From Erythrobacter sp. (GTDB lineage Bacteria; Pseudomonadota; Alphaproteobacteria; Sphingomonadales; Sphingomonadaceae), in the NCBI GenBank assembly GCA_029937545.1, contig JAPYPR010000001.1:7876-71875 (forward strand): a stretch of DNA of 64,000 bases. Reading direction: 5' to 3'. Under the pieces are notes generated by a model, which saw only the letters and a list, made by a program, of their open reading frames with translations, ran no database searches and was not told where the DNA came from. Within the stretch, counting starts at the first letter, position 1. Each line of letters begins with the position of its first letter. Of this stretch, positions 22,610 through 31,928 are shown piece after piece. Made by a program: the position numbers and the translations under genes.

Positions 22610-22712
22610 TCGGTAACTCTCCCCGCTCCGCCTAGCAGGCGAGATGGGGATTGCTAAGGCCGTCTCGAGAATTTCGACGGCGATGTTCAGGTCGATCAGT
22701 CGTTCCTGACTG

Positions 22713-23387
22713 TCATATGGTAGCGCGGCCGTCGCCATCCGTGTCTCGCCTCACGGCATCGGCGTCGCCGTCGAGATCGGTCGCGCGCGTAGTCGAGGCC
22801 GTCGTAGTCCCGGTGGTCGTCGGACCGGCCGTGGCAGCGTCGAGACCGCCACCCTCGGCATCGGCAACGAGGTGATCGAAAAGCGCCTCGTAATGCTTCA
22901 TCGCCTGGCGCATGTCCTCGGTCGACGCGCTACCGGCGTTGTGACGATCGACGATGGCGTGACCTTCGCGATAATGCCGCGCGACGTCGCCGTGGTTGAC
23001 CGTAAGGTCTTCATAACGGCGGTCGAAGTCGGCCATCGGATAGCCGACGGTCTTCATCATGTTGGCCAGCATCCGATCGGCATGGAGAACGGCTTCGACG
23101 GGACTGTCGACGAAGACGGACTTCACATCGCGCCACTCAGTGGCGAAGCGGGTATGCTCGTCCGCGGTCAGGCGTCGGATTTTGAGCGCATTCACGCGCT
23201 CCTCGCGCTCCTCGAGCGCCCGCTCGGCCTTGGTGCGGTCGCCGGCATTGTCCAGTGTGCGGTCGTATTCGTCGCCGAAGCGGTCGCGCAGGTGATCGGT
23301 CCGGCGTTTGTTGATAGTCATCCAAATGCCGACGGCTATCAGCAGGACGATAATGGCAAAGATTACCAACAGGATGTTCTCATTCAC
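22713..23387 (-). CDS. Membrane-anchored hypothetical protein
   Basis: A 224-residue protein with one N-terminal transmembrane helix (ENILLVIFAIIVLLIAVGIWM, residues ~3-23) and a long, charged, probably helical body (DHLRDRFGDEYDRTLDNAGDRTKAERALEEREERV, then FVDSPVEAVLHADRMLANMM...MRQAMKHYEALFDHLV). The C-terminal ~35 residues are Thr/Asp-rich and low complexity. Comparable proteins occur widely as uncharacterised 'secreted' proteins. Start is a GTG with a GAGGAG ribosome site 7 bases before it. No function can be assigned. Confidence 0.78.
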   Translation of the reverse strand: MNENILLVIFAIIVLLIAVGIWMTINKRRTDHLRDRFGDEYDRTLDNAGDRTKAERALEEREERVNALKIRRLTADEHTRFATEWRDVKSVFVDSPVEAVLHADRMLANMMKTVGYPMADFDRRYEDLTVNHGDVARHYREGHAIVDRHNAGSASTEDMRQAMKHYEALFDHLVADAEGGGLDAATAGPTTTGTTTASTTRATDLDGDADAVRRDTDGDGRATI

Positions 23388-23458
23388 GGAAACTCTCCTC
23401 GTTTCCGCCCTAGACCCTCATGCGATAGCTACGCGCCTGCCCGATTGCCGTTCCGCGG

Positions 23459-25066
23459 CTACATCCGGAAGACGCCGAACTGCGGGCGTTCGGGTATTGG
23501 CGCTTCGAGCGTTGCTGCGAACGCGAGGCCCAGCACGTCGCGGGTCTGCACCGGGTCGATCACGCCGTCGTCCCACAGGCGGGCGGTGGCGTAATAGGGA
23601 TTGCCCTCGTCCTCGTATTTCTGGCGGATCGGGGCCTTGAACTCTTCGGCCTGCTCGTCGGTCCACCTATCCGCGTCGCGGTGGACGGTGGCGAGGACCG
23701 ATGCCGCCTGCTCTCCGCCCATCACCGAAATGCGCGCATTGGGCCAGGTGAACAGGAAGCGCGGGCTATAGGCGCGGCCGCACATGCCGTAATTGCCCGC
23801 GCCGAAGCTGCCGCCGATGACCACGGTGACCTTGGGTACGGTGGCAGTGGCGACGGCGGTCACCAGCTTGGCGCCATGCTTGGCGATGCCTTCCGCCTCG
23901 TATTTCCCGCCGACCATGAAGCCGGAGATGTTCTGGAGGAACAGCAGCGGGATGCGCCGCTGCTGCGCCAGCTCGATGAAATGCGCGCCCTTCTGAGCGC
24001 TTTCGGAAAACAGCACGCCGTTGTTCGCGAGGATCGCGACCGGGATGCCCCAGATGTGGGCAAAGCCGCAGATCAGCGTGCTGCCATAGTGCTGCTTGAA
24101 CTCGTGGAATTCGCTGCCGTCGACGAGGCGGGCGATGACCTCATGCACGTCGTAGGGGGCGCGCACATCGTCGGGGACGATGGCGTAGAGGTCCTCGACA
24201 TCGAACTTGGGCGGGCGCGGATCGCGCAGTTCGACATTCTTTGCCTCGGCATAATTGTCGCCGAGATGGCTGACGATATCGCGCACGATGGTGAGCGCGT
24301 GTTCGTCATTCTCGGCGAGATGATCGACCACGCCCGATTTCTTCGCATGGAGGTCGCCGCCGCCAAGGTCCTCGGCGCTGATTTCCTCGCCCGTCGCGGC
24401 CTTCACCAGCGGCGGGCCGGCGAGGAAGATCGTGCCCTGGTTGCGCACGATCACCGTCTCGTCCGACATGGCGGGCACATAGGCCCCGCCTGCCGTGCAG
24501 CTGCCCATGACGCAGGCAATCTGCGGAATGCCGAGCGCGCTCATGTTCGCCTGGTTGAAGAAGATGCGCCCGAAATGGTCGCGGTCGGGGAACACCTCGG
24601 CCTGATGCGGGAGGTTCGCCCCGCCGCTGTCGACGAGATAGATGCACGGCAGCCGGTTTTCCTGCGCGATCTCCTGTGCGCGCAGGTGCTTCTTGACCGT
24701 CATCGGGTAATAGGTGCCGCCCTTTACGGTGGCATCGTTGCACACGATCATCACCTGCCGACCCGAGACGCGGCCGATCCCGGCGATCATCCCCGCGCCA
24801 TTGATCGTATCATCGTACATGCCATTGGCTGCAAGCTGGCCGATCTCGAGGAAAGGACTGCCGGGATCGAGCAACCGCTCCACCCGCTCACGCGGCAAGA
24901 GCTTGCCCCGCCCAACATGCCGCTCGCGGCTGCCTTCAGAGCCACCCAGCGCGGCAGCTGCTACGGTCGAGCGCAAGTCGGCGGCGAGCGATTTGTTGTG
25001 CTCGAACCGCGCCATGGCATCAGGTGCCTCGCGGTCGAGCGTCGAGGTGAGAACGGGTGCGGTCAT
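23459..25066 (-). CDS. mccB: Methylcrotonyl-CoA carboxylase, carboxyltransferase (beta) subunit
   Basis: Carboxyltransferase of leucine degradation, moving CO2 from biotin to 3-methylcrotonyl-CoA. The 535 residues contain the two crotonase-like halves: the [19 protein letters not shown]-type opening ([11 protein letters not shown]), the [31 protein letters not shown] block, the [19 protein letters not shown] oxyanion region, and in the second half [38 protein letters not shown]. This is typical MccB. The biotin-carrying alpha subunit is not in the window. It begins 4 bases after the NYN gene, which separates it from ivd. Confidence 0.95.
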   Translation of the reverse strand: MTAPVLTSTLDREAPDAMARFEHNKSLAADLRSTVAAAALGGSEGSRERHVGRGKLLPRERVERLLDPGSPFLEIGQLAANGMYDDTINGAGMIAGIGRVSGRQVMIVCNDATVKGGTYYPMTVKKHLRAQEIAQENRLPCIYLVDSGGANLPHQAEVFPDRDHFGRIFFNQANMSALGIPQIACVMGSCTAGGAYVPAMSDETVIVRNQGTIFLAGPPLVKAATGEEISAEDLGGGDLHAKKSGVVDHLAENDEHALTIVRDIVSHLGDNYAEAKNVELRDPRPPKFDVEDLYAIVPDDVRAPYDVHEVIARLVDGSEFHEFKQHYGSTLICGFAHIWGIPVAILANNGVLFSESAQKGAHFIELAQQRRIPLLFLQNISGFMVGGKYEAEGIAKHGAKLVTAVATATVPKVTVVIGGSFGAGNYGMCGRAYSPRFLFTWPNARISVMGGEQAASVLATVHRDADRWTDEQAEEFKAPIRQKYEDEGNPYYATARLWDDGVIDPVQTRDVLGLAFAATLEAPIPERPQFGVFRM

Positions 25067-25070
25067 ATCT

Positions 25071-25700
25071 TCACCACTGCGGCGGCTTCGAGGAGGCCCC
25101 GTTGCCGTCTGTCATCTGTTGAGGAAATTGCGCACTTTGAAGAGCGCTCGTCGGGAAAGATCGAATGAAGCTCGCCAGTGGCTTTAGTTTTCCGCTGACT
25201 CGCACCGATCGAGGCCCGAGCAATCCTACGGCTTTCCCAAAACGCTGCCTTACCATCCGTATTGGTTCGGCCAAATCGCTATCATTGCTGATGATGACTG
25301 CAACATCGAAGAGCCCATCAAACGCATCCATCAGTAGATGCGTGCCCAGATTAACGTCCGAACCCTTTTCTTCGGTCTTTATTACCCGTCGCGGCTGATA
25401 TTGGCCAGCGTTCCAGGCCGCCGCATCGGGCATACTCACTTCGTGAGTGAGGAAATGGCCGAAATGGACATCGATTTGAGGAACTGACCGGAGCGCTCGG
25501 AAATACGTCTCTTGCCGCTGCGGCTGCGTGGGATCATGAGGGCGCGCGCTTACACGAGCTGAAAAATAACGGACGTGGTCTATCTGGTTCTTGGGTAGCT
25601 GATTGACTGCTAGTGCGTGAACATTCAGCCACTTGTATGGCGACCTCTTTAAGCACGAGTAATATAGATTGTACCCGTCGATATAGACTCGAGTACGCAT
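25071..25700 (-). CDS. NYN-domain (PIN-like) RNase
   Basis: A 209-residue NYN (LabA/DUF88-like) domain protein, PIN-fold predicted endoribonuclease. Acidic active-site residues appear as D8 in VYIDGYNL, the EKGSDVNL block (111-118) and SNDSD (138-142). It lies between ivd and mccB, 4 bases before mccB. Base composition differs from its neighbours: in the stretches 25261-25380 and 25621-25680 I count 84 G+C in 180 bases (47%), versus about 65% in mccB. This fits recent transfer. Function beyond nuclease is unknown; related genes are often cargo or defence-linked. Confidence 0.85.
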   Translation of the reverse strand: MRTRVYIDGYNLYYSCLKRSPYKWLNVHALAVNQLPKNQIDHVRYFSARVSARPHDPTQPQRQETYFRALRSVPQIDVHFGHFLTHEVSMPDAAAWNAGQYQPRRVIKTEEKGSDVNLGTHLLMDAFDGLFDVAVIISNDSDLAEPIRMVRQRFGKAVGLLGPRSVRVSGKLKPLASFIRSFPTSALQSAQFPQQMTDGNGASSKPPQW

Positions 25701-25710
25701 CCGACCCCCT

Positions 25711-25742
25711 CAAAAAGCAACGGCGGCCACAGGGGCCGCCGT
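25711..25742 (-). terminator. Intrinsic terminator between ivd and the NYN gene
   Basis: Read on the minus strand, a 9-bp hairpin (ACGGCGGCC / GGCCGCCGT, 25742-25734 and 25728-25720, 5-base loop) is followed by TTGCTTTTTG. It lies after ivd and only about 10-20 bases before the NYN start, so it would uncouple NYN/mccB transcription from ivd. Confidence 0.7.
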
Positions 25743-25822
25743 GCGCCACGGCACCGAAGCACCGTGGGTGATATGCGCTCCATTTATTCCAAAAGAATAA
25801 GATGTCAAGGTTCGGCAGTTGC

Positions 25823-26992
25823 TCATCCCGCCGCCCCGATCAGCTCCCGACCGATCAGCATCCGCCTGATCTCGTTCGTCCCCGCGCCGATGTCGAGCAG
25901 CTTGGCATCGCGCATGTAGCGTTCGACCGGCCAGTCGAGCGTGTAGCCTGCGCCGCCCAGCGCCTGGACGCTTTCGGCAGCCACGCGGAAGGCGTTCTCG
26001 CTCGCCAGCAGGATTGCGCCGGCCGCATCGAAGCGGGTGGTCTTTTCGGCATCGCAGCTCTTGGCGACGGCATAGGTGTAGGCCCGCGCCGATTGCAGCG
26101 CGACATACATGTCGGCGACCTTGGCCTGCATCAGCTGGAAGCTGCCGAGCGGCCTGCCGAACTGGGTGCGCTCGCGAAGGTAGGGGATGACCGTGTCGAG
26201 GCACGCCTGCATCACGCCGAGCTGAAGTCCGGCGAGCACGACGCGCTCGTAATCGAGGCCGCTCATCAGCACACCGACGCCGCCGTTTTCCGGCCCCATC
26301 ACATTGGTTTCGGGCACGAAGCAATCGTCGAACACCAGCTCACTGGTGGGCGAGCCGCGCATGCCGACCTTCTCGATCTTCTGGCCGATGGAGAAGCCTT
26401 CGAAATCTTTCTCGATCAGGAAGGTCGTGATCCCCCGGCTGCCATCTTCGGGCGATGTCTTGCCGTAGACCACCAGCGTATCGGCATAGGGCGCGTTGGT
26501 GATCCAGAACTTGGTGCCGTTGAGCACGTAGCCGCCGTCCACCTTCTCGGCCTTCATCTTCATCGAGACAACATCAGACCCGGCGCTCGCCTCACTCATC
26601 GCGAGCGATCCGACGTGTTCGCCGCTGATGAGCTTGGGCAGGTATTTTGCCTTCTGCTCGTCGTTCCCCCAGCGCGCGATCTGGTTGACGCAGAGGTTGG
26701 AATGCGCGCCGTAGCTGAGGCCGACAGAGGCGCTCGCCCGGCTGACCTCCTCCACCGCGATGACATGTTCGAGATAGCCGAGGCCGAGGCCGCCGTCGGC
26801 CTCCGGCACGGTGATACCATGCAGGCCGAGCTCGCCCATCGCTGGCCAAAGTTCGGCCTTGGGAAACCAGTCCTCGCGATCGACCTTTTCTGCCAGCGGC
26901 GCGATCTGCTCGTCGGCGAAGCGGCCGACGCTCTCGCGGATCATCTCGGCGGCTTCGCCCAGCTGGAAGTCGAAATCGGGGGTCGCGCGCAT
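25823..26992 (-). CDS. ivd: Isovaleryl-CoA dehydrogenase
   Basis: Acyl-CoA dehydrogenase converting isovaleryl-CoA to 3-methylcrotonyl-CoA with electron-transfer flavoprotein, in leucine catabolism. The 389 residues have the FAD-site block LAMSEASAGSDVVSM (around residue 131), the ITNAPYADTLVVYGK middle strands and the C-terminal FQLMQAKVADM...GAGYTLDWPVERYMRDAKLLDIGAGTNEIRR. The catalytic Glu is at position 249 within MSGLDYERVVLAG, the location specific to isovaleryl-CoA dehydrogenases. Its product is the substrate of MccB, encoded downstream after the NYN gene and a terminator. Confidence 0.94.
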   Translation of the reverse strand: MRATPDFDFQLGEAAEMIRESVGRFADEQIAPLAEKVDREDWFPKAELWPAMGELGLHGITVPEADGGLGLGYLEHVIAVEEVSRASASVGLSYGAHSNLCVNQIARWGNDEQKAKYLPKLISGEHVGSLAMSEASAGSDVVSMKMKAEKVDGGYVLNGTKFWITNAPYADTLVVYGKTSPEDGSRGITTFLIEKDFEGFSIGQKIEKVGMRGSPTSELVFDDCFVPETNVMGPENGGVGVLMSGLDYERVVLAGLQLGVMQACLDTVIPYLRERTQFGRPLGSFQLMQAKVADMYVALQSARAYTYAVAKSCDAEKTTRFDAAGAILLASENAFRVAAESVQALGGAGYTLDWPVERYMRDAKLLDIGAGTNEIRRMLIGRELIGAAG

Positions 26993-27163
26993 GGTCTCTC
27001 CTCATGATCCGCGAGATTGGGGGCTCGCGTAATATCGTTGCGCGCGCGATAGCGAAACGACGCGCGGCGGGCAAACCGCTTTGCGTGATCGATATGTCGG
27101 GCGGTCCCCGGATTCCCTCCGGCTTGTAAATCAACGGGATGAATCTAATAGTGTCGGCCAGCC

Positions 27164-28690
27164 ATGCTTCTCGATACGTCCACATCCTGGCAAACCACCA
27201 AAGGCCCGAACCCGGCATTCTGCGGCGAGCAGGACCGCCTGACCGTGATGGTGTCCTATGGCCTCGATGAGCTGGAGAATGACGACGAGCTGCTCCAGAT
27301 CGTGCAATTCGCCGCGAAATTGTGCAGTGCGCCGATCTCTTTGGTAAGCTTGGTCGAGGAACAGCGCCAGCGCTTTCTCGCCCGCGCCGGGCTGGATGCG
27401 ACCGAAACGCCCCGCCCGACCAGTTTCTGCGCTCATGCTATGATGGAGCGCGAGCCGATGGTGGTGCCCGATGCGCTGCTGGACCCGCGGTTCGAGCGCA
27501 ACCCATTGGTGACCGGCGAGCCGAAGATCCGGTTCTACGCCGGTGCGCCGCTCCTGTCCTCGGAGGGCGCGCCTTTGGGTTCGCTCTGCGTCATCGATAC
27601 CGAACCCCGCGCGGAAGGTCTGACCGATTTCCAGCGCGAGGGCCTCGAAGTGCTCGCGGCATCGGTCATGCGGCGCCTCAACGCACGGCGCGAATATCTG
27701 GCGGTGCAGGAGAAGCTCGTGCGCGAAAGCATGCGGCTGCGGCGGATGGCGGAGCATATTCCGGTCCTCGCATGGGCCGCCAAGCCCGATGGATCGATCG
27801 AGTTCGGCAACGAGGCGTTCTACGAATATTGCGGCACCGAGGACGTCGGGTCGATCGACTTCGAATCGCTGATCCATGCAGAGCAGAGCGAAGCTGTCGC
27901 CGAATTGCGCGCTCTCTCACGCAAGACCGAGGAACGCTGGGAAGCTGAAGCGCGCCTCAAGCGGGCCGACGGTGAATATCGCTGGATGGTCCTGCGCGCA
28001 TGGCCGATGCGCGATGCAGCGGGGAATGTCGAAACCTGGTTCGGCGCAGGCATCGATATCGACGAGACTCACCGTCTGTCGGAAAGCAACGACCTGCTGG
28101 CGCGCGAACTGTCTCACCGCATCAAGAATATCTTCGCGGTCGTGTCCGGCCTGATCGCGATCCGTTCGCGCGGCAAGCCAGAGGTCGAGGGTTTTGCCAA
28201 GGAACTCAACGAGGCGATCCGCGCGCTGGGGACTGCGCATGATTACGTCCGCCCCGGCGACGGACGCTCCAGCGACAGCCTGCAGAGCCTGCTGCGCGAT
28301 CTGCTCAAGCCCTATGGCGACGGTCGGCCCGAGCGTCTGCTGGTCAAGGGCGACGATGTCGAAACCGGTCCGCAGGCGGCAACGCCACTGGCGCTGATCT
28401 TCCATGAGCTGGCGACCAATTCCGCCAAATACGGTGCGCTCGCCTGCGAGGATGGGACGATCTGCATCGATATCGCCCATCAGAAAGAAGGGCAGGAAGA
28501 ACTCCGCGTAACCTGGCACGAAACTATGGAAGCCGTGTCCGATCCACTCGATTCGCAGCGAGAGGGCTTCGGCTCGCGCCTGCTGCGGATGGCAGTCGAA
28601 AGCCAGCTTGGCGGGCGGTTCGAACGCACGCTCGTCGATGAGGGGCTGACGGTCGATCTGGTGTTCCCGGTGGACAAGCTGGTCCCGTAA
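27164..28690 (+). CDS. GAF-PAS-HWE sensor histidine kinase
   Basis: A 508-residue soluble sensor kinase. A GAF domain covers about residues 41-172 (including SFCAHAMMEREPMVVPDALLDPRF), a PAS domain ~195-302, and an HWE-type histidine kinase core follows. The phosphorylated His is H318 in LSHRIKNIFAVVSGL, and the N-box is FHELATNSAKYG near 390. There are no membrane segments. HWE kinases are common in sphingomonads and often act in light, redox or general-stress signalling. No partner regulator is adjacent. The ATG at 27164 lacks an obvious ribosome site; the Met at 27248 is an alternative start. Confidence 0.9.
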   Translation: MLLDTSTSWQTTKGPNPAFCGEQDRLTVMVSYGLDELENDDELLQIVQFAAKLCSAPISLVSLVEEQRQRFLARAGLDATETPRPTSFCAHAMMEREPMVVPDALLDPRFERNPLVTGEPKIRFYAGAPLLSSEGAPLGSLCVIDTEPRAEGLTDFQREGLEVLAASVMRRLNARREYLAVQEKLVRESMRLRRMAEHIPVLAWAAKPDGSIEFGNEAFYEYCGTEDVGSIDFESLIHAEQSEAVAELRALSRKTEERWEAEARLKRADGEYRWMVLRAWPMRDAAGNVETWFGAGIDIDETHRLSESNDLLARELSHRIKNIFAVVSGLIAIRSRGKPEVEGFAKELNEAIRALGTAHDYVRPGDGRSSDSLQSLLRDLLKPYGDGRPERLLVKGDDVETGPQAATPLALIFHELATNSAKYGALACEDGTICIDIAHQKEGQEELRVTWHETMEAVSDPLDSQREGFGSRLLRMAVESQLGGRFERTLVDEGLTVDLVFPVDKLVP

Positions 28691-28772
28691 ACGCGCAGCT
28701 TCCTTCGGGAGCGGCTTTCCCCGGTGGCTCAGCCTGCTAGGGTGCGCGGATCGGCAAGAGGAGAGGCCCCGA

Positions 28773-29222
28773 ATGCGAATGTTAGTCCTTGCGGGAACTG
28801 TGCTTCTGGCCGCGGCTTGTAGCAATCCTGATGAAACGCCTTCCGAGGTGGTGGAAAGCGCGCAGGACGAAGACACTGCAGCGGCATCGCAAGACACCTC
28901 CTTGCCGGGCGAATTTGCCGAAACGGCCTGGCGGATCACGTCGGAAGACGGCGCGCGCTACACGACCTACCTCGACCGCGACGGCAGCTATCGCGATCTT
29001 CGGAACGGGGACTTGTGGCAGGAAGGCCAATGGATGTTCAACGCCACCGGCGACGCGCGGCTGTGCTTTACCCCGGACGAGGAAAACGGCGTCGAAAGAT
29101 GCTGGAAGCCCGAGAGCATGACCGACGACATGATGGACGCGACGGGGCCGCAAGACCGCCGGATCGAATTGCAGCGCGTCGATTACCGCCTGCCCGATGA
29201 ATCGGGCACCGAGGACGAGTGA
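28773..29222 (+). CDS. Lipoprotein hypothetical protein, coupled to an ABC cassette
   Basis: A 149-residue predicted lipoprotein (MRMLVLAGTVLLAAAC, lipobox Cys at residue 16). Its mature part is acidic, with an AWRITSEDGARYTTYLDRDGSYRDLRNGDLWQEGQWMF segment and two Cys in LCFTPDEENGVERCW. This resembles sphingomonad 'secreted calycin-like' repeats but no firm family can be given. Ribosome site GAGGAGAG lies before the ATG. The stop overlaps the GTG of the downstream ABC ATPase as GTGA, so it is translated with the transporter and may be part of it. Confidence 0.75.
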   Translation: MRMLVLAGTVLLAAACSNPDETPSEVVESAQDEDTAAASQDTSLPGEFAETAWRITSEDGARYTTYLDRDGSYRDLRNGDLWQEGQWMFNATGDARLCFTPDEENGVERCWKPESMTDDMMDATGPQDRRIELQRVDYRLPDESGTEDE

Positions 29223-29986
29223 TTTCCAAAGACCAAGCTGCGCTGGAGTTCAAGTCTGTCGGCAAGCGGTACGGTGCGGTCAAAGCCGTCCGCGACGTTT
29301 CGCTGACCATCGCGCCCCGCCAGTTCGTCGCGCTTGTCGGCGCGTCGGGATCGGGCAAATCGACGCTGCTCAAGACGATCAATCGCCTCGCCGAAGCGGA
29401 TAGCGGCGAAGTCGTCTACGAAGGCGATCCGGTCGGCAGCCTACCGCTGCCCGCACTGCGCCGCCGGGTCGGATATGTGTTCCAGTCGATCGGCCTTTTC
29501 CCCCACATGACCGTGGGCGAGAATATCGCCATCGGCCAGCGGCTTGCGGGCGAGAAGCTGTCGTCTGCGCGGATTGCCGAACTGCTCGAACTGGTCGAGC
29601 TCGAAGCCGGGATCGCGACCCGGATGCCCGATGCCCTGTCCGGTGGGCAGCGCCAGCGGGTCGGTGTGGCCCGAGCGCTGGCGGGCGATCCGCACCTGTT
29701 GCTGATGGACGAGCCGTTCGGCGCGCTCGATCCGGTCACGCGCGATGCGCTCGGCGGGCGGGTGCGCAAGCTGCATGACGAGCTCGGCCTGACGACCATC
29801 ATGGTCACGCATGACATGGCCGAGGCGCTGCTCCTGGCCGACCGGGTGCTGGTCATGGACGCCGGTGAAATCGTCGCAGACGAAACCCCGCAATCCTTGC
29901 TGGAAGGGCGTGGCGGAGCAGTCGCGCAGGAACTGGCGGCCGTTCCGCGCGCGCAGGCGGACCGGCTGGCGGAGCTTGCGCGGTGA
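29219..29986 (+). CDS. Glycine betaine/choline-type ABC transporter ATPase
   Basis: A 255-residue ATPase of the OpuCA/ProV-OsmV type, without the C-terminal CBS domains. Walker A is GASGSGKST (residues 41-49), the signature LSGGQRQRVGVARAL, Walker B LLLMDEPFGALD and the switch His in TIMVTHDMAEA. Start is a GTG overlapping the lipoprotein stop (GTGA). It is coupled by a second GTGA overlap to the fused permease/binding protein downstream, forming a compact quaternary-amine-type importer. Osmoprotectant uptake is the likely role; substrate is not proven. Confidence 0.92.
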   Translation: MISKDQAALEFKSVGKRYGAVKAVRDVSLTIAPRQFVALVGASGSGKSTLLKTINRLAEADSGEVVYEGDPVGSLPLPALRRRVGYVFQSIGLFPHMTVGENIAIGQRLAGEKLSSARIAELLELVELEAGIATRMPDALSGGQRQRVGVARALAGDPHLLLMDEPFGALDPVTRDALGGRVRKLHDELGLTTIMVTHDMAEALLLADRVLVMDAGEIVADETPQSLLEGRGGAVAQELAAVPRAQADRLAELAR

Positions 29987-31518
29987 GCGACATCTGGGAC
30001 GCACTCCTTAACCTCGGCGACCAACTCGCCGCGCATATATTGCTGTCGGCAGCGGCCATCGCGCTCGGAATCGCAGTGGCCTTGCCGCTGGCCGTCTGGG
30101 CGAGCCGATCGCCTGCGGTGGCGAGAGCCGCGCTCGGTTTCGCCAGCCTTGTGCAGACCATCCCCGCGCTTGCCTTGCTGGCGCTGTTCTTCCCGATCCT
30201 GCTGAGCCTGCGCGCCGTCTTCGGCGATGGCCTGCCGACGCTTGGCTTCCTGCCCGCCCTGCTGGCGCTGTCACTCTATGCGCTGCTCCCGATCCTGCGC
30301 AACGCGATCACCGCGCAGGCCAATCTCGACCCCGGCGTGATCGAGGCGGCGGACGGCGTCGGCATGACTTTCGGGCAGCGTTTGCGGCTGGTCGAAGCCC
30401 CGCTTTCTGCGCCCTACATCATGGCCGGCATCCGCACGGCGGCGGTCTGGACTATCGGCGCCGCCACCCTGGCGACGACCATCGGGCAGAAGAGCCTCGG
30501 CGATCCGATCTTCGCCGGATTGCAGACGCAGAACTGGGTGCTGGTGCTGGCCGGGTGCATCGCGAGTGCAGGGTTGGCGCTCATCGCCGACGGGCTGCTC
30601 GGCACCATCGAAAAGGGGCTTAGAACTCGCCGCCGCGCGCTCACTTTCGGCGGGCTGGCAGCCGTCGCGCTGGGTGTAGGCGCTGCGCTATTCGCGCAAT
30701 TCGGCGGCAGCGACGAGCGGCGCATCGTCATCGGCGCGAAGGGCTTTTCCGAGCAATATATCCTCGCCCGCCTTATCGGGCAGCAGCTCGAGGCGAACGG
30801 CTACGCTGTCGACTATCGCGATGGCCTCGGTTCGGCAGTGGCGCATCGGGCCGTCACCACCGGCGCGATCGACGTGCTGGTCGATTACACCGGCACGATC
30901 TGGACCAACCAGATGGAGCGCGAGGACAACCCGCCGCGCGACGCGATGCTGGAGGAAATCGTCGAGTGGGAAACCGACACCAGTGGCACGCATGTGCTGG
31001 GCCGGCTGGGGTTCGAGAACGCCTATGGCCTGGCCATGCGCGGCGAGCGGGCGGCGGCTCTCGGTATTGAGTCCATTGCCGATCTGGCAGGCGCGGCAGG
31101 CGGCATGACGGTGGGAGGAGACCCCGAATTTTTCGAGCGGCCCGAATGGATTGCCGTGCGCAATGCCTACGGATTGGGCTTTGCAGAGCAGCGCAATTTC
31201 TCGCCCACCTTCATGTACAATGCTCTGCAATCGGGCGAGGCGGATGTGATCGGAGCCTATACTTCGGACGGGCGCATCGCGGCGGACGGGCTGACGATCC
31301 TGGAGGATCCGCAGGGCGCGTTTCCCAATTACGACGCGATCGTGCTGCTGGCCCCCGAAACCGGGAGCGACGCCGCGATTCGCGCCGCGATCGAACCGTT
31401 AGTGGGCGCGATCGATGTCGAGGCGATGCGCGAGGCGAACCTTTCGGTCGACCGCGAGGAGGGCAAGCTGACGTTCGAGGAAGCGGCCCGGCGGCTCGCG
31501 GAACGGATCGGCCTTTAG
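29983..31518 (+). CDS. ABC permease fused to a glycine betaine-type substrate-binding domain
   Basis: A 511-residue fusion. Residues ~1-230 are a ProW/OpuCB-like permease with about six helices and the coupling segment IEAADGVGMTFGQRLRLVEAPLSAPYIMAGIRTA (~115-150). Residues ~240-511 are an OpuAC/OsmF-type binding domain (GAKGFSEQYILARLIGQQLEANG...VLVDYTGTIW...MYNALQSGEADVIGAYTSDGRIAADGLTILEDPQGAFPNYDAIVL), which would sit in the periplasm next to its channel. Fused permease-binding proteins occur in this transporter family (BusAB and OpuA types). Start GTG overlaps the ATPase stop. The stop overlaps the convergent DUF2147 gene by 4 bases. Confidence 0.92.
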   Translation: MSDIWDALLNLGDQLAAHILLSAAAIALGIAVALPLAVWASRSPAVARAALGFASLVQTIPALALLALFFPILLSLRAVFGDGLPTLGFLPALLALSLYALLPILRNAITAQANLDPGVIEAADGVGMTFGQRLRLVEAPLSAPYIMAGIRTAAVWTIGAATLATTIGQKSLGDPIFAGLQTQNWVLVLAGCIASAGLALIADGLLGTIEKGLRTRRRALTFGGLAAVALGVGAALFAQFGGSDERRIVIGAKGFSEQYILARLIGQQLEANGYAVDYRDGLGSAVAHRAVTTGAIDVLVDYTGTIWTNQMEREDNPPRDAMLEEIVEWETDTSGTHVLGRLGFENAYGLAMRGERAAALGIESIADLAGAAGGMTVGGDPEFFERPEWIAVRNAYGLGFAEQRNFSPTFMYNALQSGEADVIGAYTSDGRIAADGLTILEDPQGAFPNYDAIVLLAPETGSDAAIRAAIEPLVGAIDVEAMREANLSVDREEGKLTFEEAARRLAERIGL

Positions 31519-31928
31519 CTGGCCTTGCGCCAGGTCTGGGCCTGGCAAAACGGCCCGAGGCAGCCCTTCACGGTCAGCTGGTTCGAGCCTTTGCGCTGCA
31601 GGATCGAGCGATAGGTCTTCCCGCTCTTGGGATCGTAGATCGTGCCGCGCCATTCGTCGCCATCTTCGACGAAGCCGGTCAGCACCGGCATGCCGAGCAG
31701 CTTGCGGCTGCGCTTGGAGGCATCCTTGTTGTTGACGTCGCGCTGGTCGAGACCTTGCGGCGGGGCAACCAGGAACTTCGAGATTTGCCCGCACAGCTTT
31801 ACGCCGCAGGGCGCGATGGTGATTACGGCGTCCTTCTCTTCGGTTATCCAGCGACCCTGAACCGGATCCGCAGCCACCGCGGGCGATGCCAGCAGCAGTG
31901 CGGCAAGCGATGCGACCATTATTCTCAT
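31515..31928 (-). CDS. DUF2147 family secreted protein
   Basis: A 137-residue protein with a signal peptide (MRIMVASLAALLLASPAVA) and a DUF2147 body (VQGRWITEEKDAVITIAPCGVKLCGQISKF..., ending DEWRGTIYDPKSGKTYRSILQRKGSNQLTVKGCLGPFCQAQTWRKAS), including conserved Cys pairs likely to form disulfides. The family is periplasmic and poorly characterised. Its ATG overlaps the midA stop as ATGA, and a GAAAGGACAAG ribosome site lies upstream, so it can be translated together with lgt-midA. Confidence 0.86.
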   Translation of the reverse strand: MRIMVASLAALLLASPAVAADPVQGRWITEEKDAVITIAPCGVKLCGQISKFLVAPPQGLDQRDVNNKDASKRSRKLLGMPVLTGFVEDGDEWRGTIYDPKSGKTYRSILQRKGSNQLTVKGCLGPFCQAQTWRKAS

